This document shows, one piece after another, positions 60,724 through 64,000 of a DNA stretch of 64,000 nt; within the stretch, counting starts at the first letter, position 1, and each line of letters begins with the position of its first letter. The notes beneath the pieces were generated by a model. It made no database searches, had not been told where the DNA came from, and was given only the letters and a program-made list of their open reading frames with translations. Both the position numbers and the translations under genes were made by a program. The stretch comes from an uncultured Ruminiclostridium sp. (GTDB lineage: Bacteria; Bacillota; Clostridia; Oscillospirales; Ruminococcaceae): NCBI GenBank assembly GCA_947630175.1, contig CANRGJ010000002.1, positions 237,369-301,368 of the forward strand. The letters are read 5' to 3'.

Positions 60724-61089
60724 ATGGTGGAATGTTTGTTAGTCGGCGCAGGGGGATTTGTAGGCTCGGTGCTGAGGTATCTTGCGGGGCTTATCCCCGT
60801 GGGAGCGCAGGGCGGATTTCCCGTAAAAACGCTTTGCATAAACGTTATCGGCTCGTTTCTCATTGCGCTTATCGCAGCTTTGGCGGTAAAGCACACGGGC
60901 TTTGACCCCAGGCTGTCGCTTATGCTGAGAGTGGGGCTTTGCGGCGGGTTCACCACCTTTTCCACCTTCGCTTACGAATCGGCGGAGCTGATAAAAGGCG
61001 GACACTGGGCGGCGGCGCTTTGCTATGCGCTGGCAAGCGTTGTTTTAAGCGTGCTTGCCGTATTTGCGGCGCAAATAATCACAAAATAA
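60724..61089 (+). CDS. crcB: Fluoride ion channel CrcB/FluC
   Basis: A 121-residue four-helix membrane protein that expels fluoride. It has GAGGFVGSVLRYLAGL at the start, NVIGSFLIAL and the GLCGGFTTFSTFAYES signature in the third helix. Only one copy is seen; many Gram-positives have a heterodimeric pair. It begins right after the dCMP deaminase stop, with no fluoride riboswitch visible upstream. Confidence 0.92.
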   Translation: MVECLLVGAGGFVGSVLRYLAGLIPVGAQGGFPVKTLCINVIGSFLIALIAALAVKHTGFDPRLSLMLRVGLCGGFTTFSTFAYESAELIKGGHWAAALCYALASVVLSVLAVFAAQIITK

Positions 61090-61115
61090 AATATATTATA
61101 AAAGGAGAAAAAACG

Positions 61116-61337
61116 ATGGCAGAATTTTCAGTTCTTACAAAAACGGAAAAAGAGGACGCTGCGGCAGAGGCTATGCTGAGAGCTGCGGAAAAGAAAGGCT
61201 TTCAGAAAGGCATACTGGCGGGAGCGCTGGTGGCGGCAATAACTAACATAATCCTCACAGTCGCAGAATACGTCATCAGGCAGGCGGCTGAAGAAGAGGC
61301 AGAGAAAAATGCGGAAGAGGACGATTACGCATTTTAA
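61116..61337 (+). CDS. Small single-pass membrane protein
   Basis: A 73-residue protein: a Lys/Glu-rich N-terminus, one hydrophobic segment (about 30-50, GILAGALVAAITNIILTVAEY) and an acidic tail. ATG 61116 stands behind AAAGGAGAAAAAACG. Not recognised; it lies in the crcB-DUF3737 unit. Confidence 0.72.
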   Translation: MAEFSVLTKTEKEDAAAEAMLRAAEKKGFQKGILAGALVAAITNIILTVAEYVIRQAAEEEAEKNAEEDDYAF

Positions 61338-61363
61338 ATTTCCCGTATAAAGAAAAGCAGGAG

Positions 61364-62245
61364 ATGAAAGAACGTATGGAAAAGGAGATAAGGCAGGGGT
61401 ACTATGAGGGCGAACGCTCCCTGTTTCAGAGCCATGGGCTGAAGATATATGACACGGTCTTCGGCGAGGGCGAATCCCCGCTTAAGGAAAGCAGAGATAT
61501 AGAGCTTTACGGCAGTATGTTCAAGTGGAAATATCCCCTTTGGCACTGCGAGAACGTTAAGGCGGAAAACTGCGCCTGGTTCGATATGGCGAGAGCAGGC
61601 GTGTGGTACAGCAAAAACATTGAGGTAAAAAGCTGTCTTATTGAGGCGCCGAAAAATTTCAGGCGGTGCGAGGGGCTGAAAATTTCCGATGTGAGTATGC
61701 CTAACGCCGCCGAAACGCTGTGGCAGTGCAGGGACGTTAAGCTGAACGGGGTCAGCGCAAAGGGCGATTATTTCGCTATGAACTGCTCCGATATGGAGAT
61801 AGACGGGTTGGAGCTGTACGGAAACTACTCCTTTGACGGGGCGGAAAACGTGGTTATACGAAACTCAAAGCTGCTGTCAAAGGACGCTTTCTGGAACAGC
61901 AAAAACATCACCGTTTACGACAGCTTTATTTCGGGGGAATATCTGGGCTGGAACTCGGAGGACCTGACGCTGATAAACTGTACTGTTGAGAGCCTTCAGG
62001 GAATGTGCTGTATAAAAAATCTGGTGATGAAAAACTGCAAGACGATAAACACCACCCTCGCTTTTGAATATTCCACCGTTAATGCGGAGATAGAGGGGAA
62101 GATAGACAGCATCATCAATCCCGCAGGGGGAGTTATCACCGCCGACTGCATAGGCGAGATAATACTTGACAAGGACAAGGTGGACCCCGACAAGACAAAA
62201 ATAATTTGCAGGAACGGAGGTCCCTGCAAATGCATAGCGGTATAA
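61364..62245 (+). CDS. DUF3737 family protein
   Basis: A 293-residue protein made of right-handed parallel beta-helix-like repeats (CENVKAENCAWFDMARAG, SKNITVYDSFISG and similar), without signal peptide or membrane segment. It starts KEIRQGYYEGERSLFQS and ends in a Cys-rich CRNGGPCKCIAV. Function of the family is unknown; the fold suggests ligand binding. Its end overlaps the next gene by 16 bases. Confidence 0.85.
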   Translation: MKERMEKEIRQGYYEGERSLFQSHGLKIYDTVFGEGESPLKESRDIELYGSMFKWKYPLWHCENVKAENCAWFDMARAGVWYSKNIEVKSCLIEAPKNFRRCEGLKISDVSMPNAAETLWQCRDVKLNGVSAKGDYFAMNCSDMEIDGLELYGNYSFDGAENVVIRNSKLLSKDAFWNSKNITVYDSFISGEYLGWNSEDLTLINCTVESLQGMCCIKNLVMKNCKTINTTLAFEYSTVNAEIEGKIDSIINPAGGVITADCIGEIILDKDKVDPDKTKIICRNGGPCKCIAV

Positions 62246-62757
62246 AAACGGCGGCGGCGATACTGTTCGCCGTTTTATTCAGCGGGTGTCAGTTGTCTGC
62301 TGATGATACGGCGCAGGCGGGAACTGCGGCGGGAACCTCGGAAACGGTCATTTCCGAAACCTCCGCCGAAAGCAATATTACCGAAATCGAGGAAGATGAT
62401 TTGAACATAAGTATCGAAGTGGGCGGAAAGACCTTTTCCGCAGAGCTTTACGACAACGAGGCGGCGCAGGCTTTTGCAGAAATGCTGCCGCTGACTCTTG
62501 ATATGAACGAGCTTAACGGCAACGAAAAGTACTACTATCTGGACAGCTCTCTGCCCGCCGCACCCCACGTTCCCGACGGAATACAGGAGGGGGACATAAT
62601 GCTGTACGGCTCAGAGTGCGTGGTGCTGTTCTACAAGAGCTTTTCCACCTCGTACAGCTATACGCCGCTGGGACAGGTCAAGGACGCGCAGGGGCTTGCG
62701 CAGGCGCTTGGAACAGGCGGCATTACAGTAACTTTCAGAAAACAGGTGAACCTATGA
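62230..62757 (+). CDS. Cyclophilin-like lipoprotein
   Basis: A 175-residue lipoprotein: lipobox VLFSGC (Cys about residue 18), a Thr/Ser/Glu-rich linker, then a cyclophilin-like beta-barrel (ISIEVGGKTFSAELYDNEAA, DIMLYGSECVVLFYKSF, LGQVKDAQGLAQALG). These small barrels lack most PPIase residues, so binding rather than isomerase activity is likely. ATG 62230 follows GGAGG; an upstream TTG is less likely. Its stop overlaps the next start (ATGA). Confidence 0.82.
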   Translation: MHSGIKTAAAILFAVLFSGCQLSADDTAQAGTAAGTSETVISETSAESNITEIEEDDLNISIEVGGKTFSAELYDNEAAQAFAEMLPLTLDMNELNGNEKYYYLDSSLPAAPHVPDGIQEGDIMLYGSECVVLFYKSFSTSYSYTPLGQVKDAQGLAQALGTGGITVTFRKQVNL

Positions 62758-63917
62758 AATATGATTTTGACAGCGTTATCAACAGGCGGGGGACAGGCTC
62801 GCTGAAATGGGACGTTAAGGAAAACGAACTGCCTATGTGGGTGGCGGATATGGATTTCAGGACTGCTCCCGAAATTACAGAGGCGATAGAAAAGCGGGTA
62901 CTGCACGGGGTTTACGGCTATTCCGTAATGCCTGAGGAATGGTACGACGCTTATACAAGCTGGTGGAAGGACCGTCACGGGCTGGAGATGGAAAGGGACG
63001 GGCTCATTTTCTGCACTGGCGTTGTTCCCGCAATATCAAGCGCAGTGCGCAAGCTGACTACTCCCGCTGAAAAGGTGCTGATACAGACTCCCGTTTACAA
63101 CATCTTTTTCAACTCCATACTGAACAACGGGCGGCAGGTGGAGGAATGCCCGCTGAGATACGAAAACGGCGTTTACGACGTTGATTTTGAGGAGCTTGAG
63201 GAAAAGCTGTCCGACCCGCAGATAACACTGATGATACTGTGCAATCCTCATAATCCTGTGGGAAAGATATGGGACAGAAACGCCCTTGCAAAGATCGGCG
63301 CTCTTTGCGCAAAATACAGCGTAACTGTGCTGTCTGACGAGATACACTGCGACATCACCGACCCCGACTGCGCATACGTTCCCTTTGCGTCGGTGAATGA
63401 GGAATGCGCAGGGATAAGCGTTACCGCCATCGCGCCCACCAAGGCGTTCAATCTGGCGGGACTTCAGACGGCGGCGGTCTATATAAAGGACAAAAAGCTG
63501 CGGCACAAAATGTGGCGAGGGCTGAACACCGACGAGGTGGCGGAGCCGAACGCTTTCGCTGTTACGGCGGCGGTGGCGGCGTTCACAAAGGGCGGCGAGT
63601 GGCTGGACGAGCTGAGAGAGTATTTGTTTGAAAACAAGCGAATTGTAAGGGAATTTCTGGAAAACGAGCTGCCGCAGGTAAGGCTGACGCCGTCGCAGGC
63701 GACCTACCTGCTGTGGCTGGACTGCGGGGCGGTGACCGACCGTTCCAAGGCGCTGGCGGAATTTATCCGCAGCGAAACGGGACTGTTTTTGTCCCACGGC
63801 GAGCAGTACGGCGGCAACGGAAATAGGTTCCTGCGCCTGAATATCGCCTGCCCGAAACAAGTTCTAAAGGACGGACTCTCACGGTTGAAAACGGGTATAG
63901 TAAGGTTCGGAAAATAA
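62754..63917 (+). CDS. MalY/PatB-type cystathionine beta-lyase
   Basis: A 387-residue fold-type I PLP enzyme. It begins DFDSVINRRGTGSLKWDV and has WVADMDF, CNPHNPVGK, SDEIHCDI (PLP Asp) and APTKAFNLAGLQ (Schiff-base Lys, about residue 230), with a C-terminal Arg in FLRLNIACP. This is the C-S lyase/aminotransferase group that cleaves cystathionine; some members also act as regulators. The start overlaps the previous stop. Confidence 0.92.
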   Translation: MKYDFDSVINRRGTGSLKWDVKENELPMWVADMDFRTAPEITEAIEKRVLHGVYGYSVMPEEWYDAYTSWWKDRHGLEMERDGLIFCTGVVPAISSAVRKLTTPAEKVLIQTPVYNIFFNSILNNGRQVEECPLRYENGVYDVDFEELEEKLSDPQITLMILCNPHNPVGKIWDRNALAKIGALCAKYSVTVLSDEIHCDITDPDCAYVPFASVNEECAGISVTAIAPTKAFNLAGLQTAAVYIKDKKLRHKMWRGLNTDEVAEPNAFAVTAAVAAFTKGGEWLDELREYLFENKRIVREFLENELPQVRLTPSQATYLLWLDCGAVTDRSKALAEFIRSETGLFLSHGEQYGGNGNRFLRLNIACPKQVLKDGLSRLKTGIVRFGK

Positions 63918-63943
63918 AGCGCTGCGGCGGACAATGTTGTGCG

Positions 63944-63980
63944 TTGGGGGAGACCCTTTTGGAAAAGGGTCGTCCCCCAA
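63944..63980. repeat. Dispersed terminator-like hairpin
   Basis: TTGGGGGAGACCCTTTT pairs with AAAAGGGTCGTCCCCCAA, a near-perfect stem, 27 bases after the PLP enzyme stop. A C-rich tail (CCCCCTCCC) runs to the window edge. It looks like a dispersed repeat and may act as a terminator. Confidence 0.7.
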
Positions 63981-64000
63981 ACCCCCTCCCTAAAACTTCT

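Overview
The window reads as chromosome of a low- to mid-GC, anaerobic Gram-positive of the class Clostridia; the style fits a Ruminococcus-like Oscillospiraceae member. This is an inference from gene content: FabK-type enoyl-ACP reductase, the holB/darA/ricT block, rubrerythrin behind a PerR-like box, a 2[4Fe-4S] ferredoxin, a class-I Fe-S fumarase subunit, a PflX-like radical SAM protein and many AGGAGG ribosome sites. No rRNA, tRNA or CRISPR array was seen.

Layout. 0-4.5 kb: leftward fatty-acid operon fabH-fabK-fabG-fabF-accB (accB runs off the left edge). 4.6-9.7 kb: rightward fabD-aroE-aroK, a GC-rich cloverleaf-like repeat, an amidohydrolase, a membrane protein and a fumarase alpha subunit with no beta partner. 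9.7-11.3 kb: ECF sigma factor plus membrane anti-sigma-like partner, preceded by two promoter motifs of identical geometry. 11.3-15.8 kb: two aspartoacylase-family genes (one apparently catalytically dead), galE and a DUF4230 pair behind a promoter with two-turn direct repeats.

15.8-33.8 kb is an accessory block, visibly richer in A+T. It holds a 1316-residue DUF4297/STAND NTPase resembling Avs antiphage proteins, a decayed tyrosine integrase, metE-metF-lysR, a two-gene RecQ-like helicase + NERD/UvrD-like helicase cassette, decayed mobile-element genes (RepA-like ATPase and possible relaxase tail) and a broken DUF697 GTPase. This is the best place to look for an undescribed defence system.

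33.8-46 kb: guaA, HAD hydrolase, radical SAM protein, rubrerythrin, a second ECF sigma/anti-sigma pair, a 2-hydroxyacid dehydrogenase with Lgt, twin DUF4190 proteins and a third, divergent sigma-like/membrane-protein pair with nine 8-residue repeats. 45.9-46.3 kb is a dense array of hairpins beside a small ferredoxin gene.

46.6-64 kb: ricT-holB-darA, a sugar-nucleotide epimerase-like gene, a second GC-rich repeat, an Orn/Lys/Arg decarboxylase-family protein, a CofE-like ligase, a CmpB-like membrane protein with an HD protein, a heterodimeric ABC exporter, an MFS transporter, two secreted proteins, dCMP deaminase, a FluC/CrcB channel, a DUF3737 protein, a cyclophilin-like lipoprotein and a MalY/PatB-type enzyme. 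The window ends in a strong hairpin repeat. The core genes are ordinary housekeeping; the unusual content is the accessory block, the repeat elements and the three sigma/anti-sigma modules.
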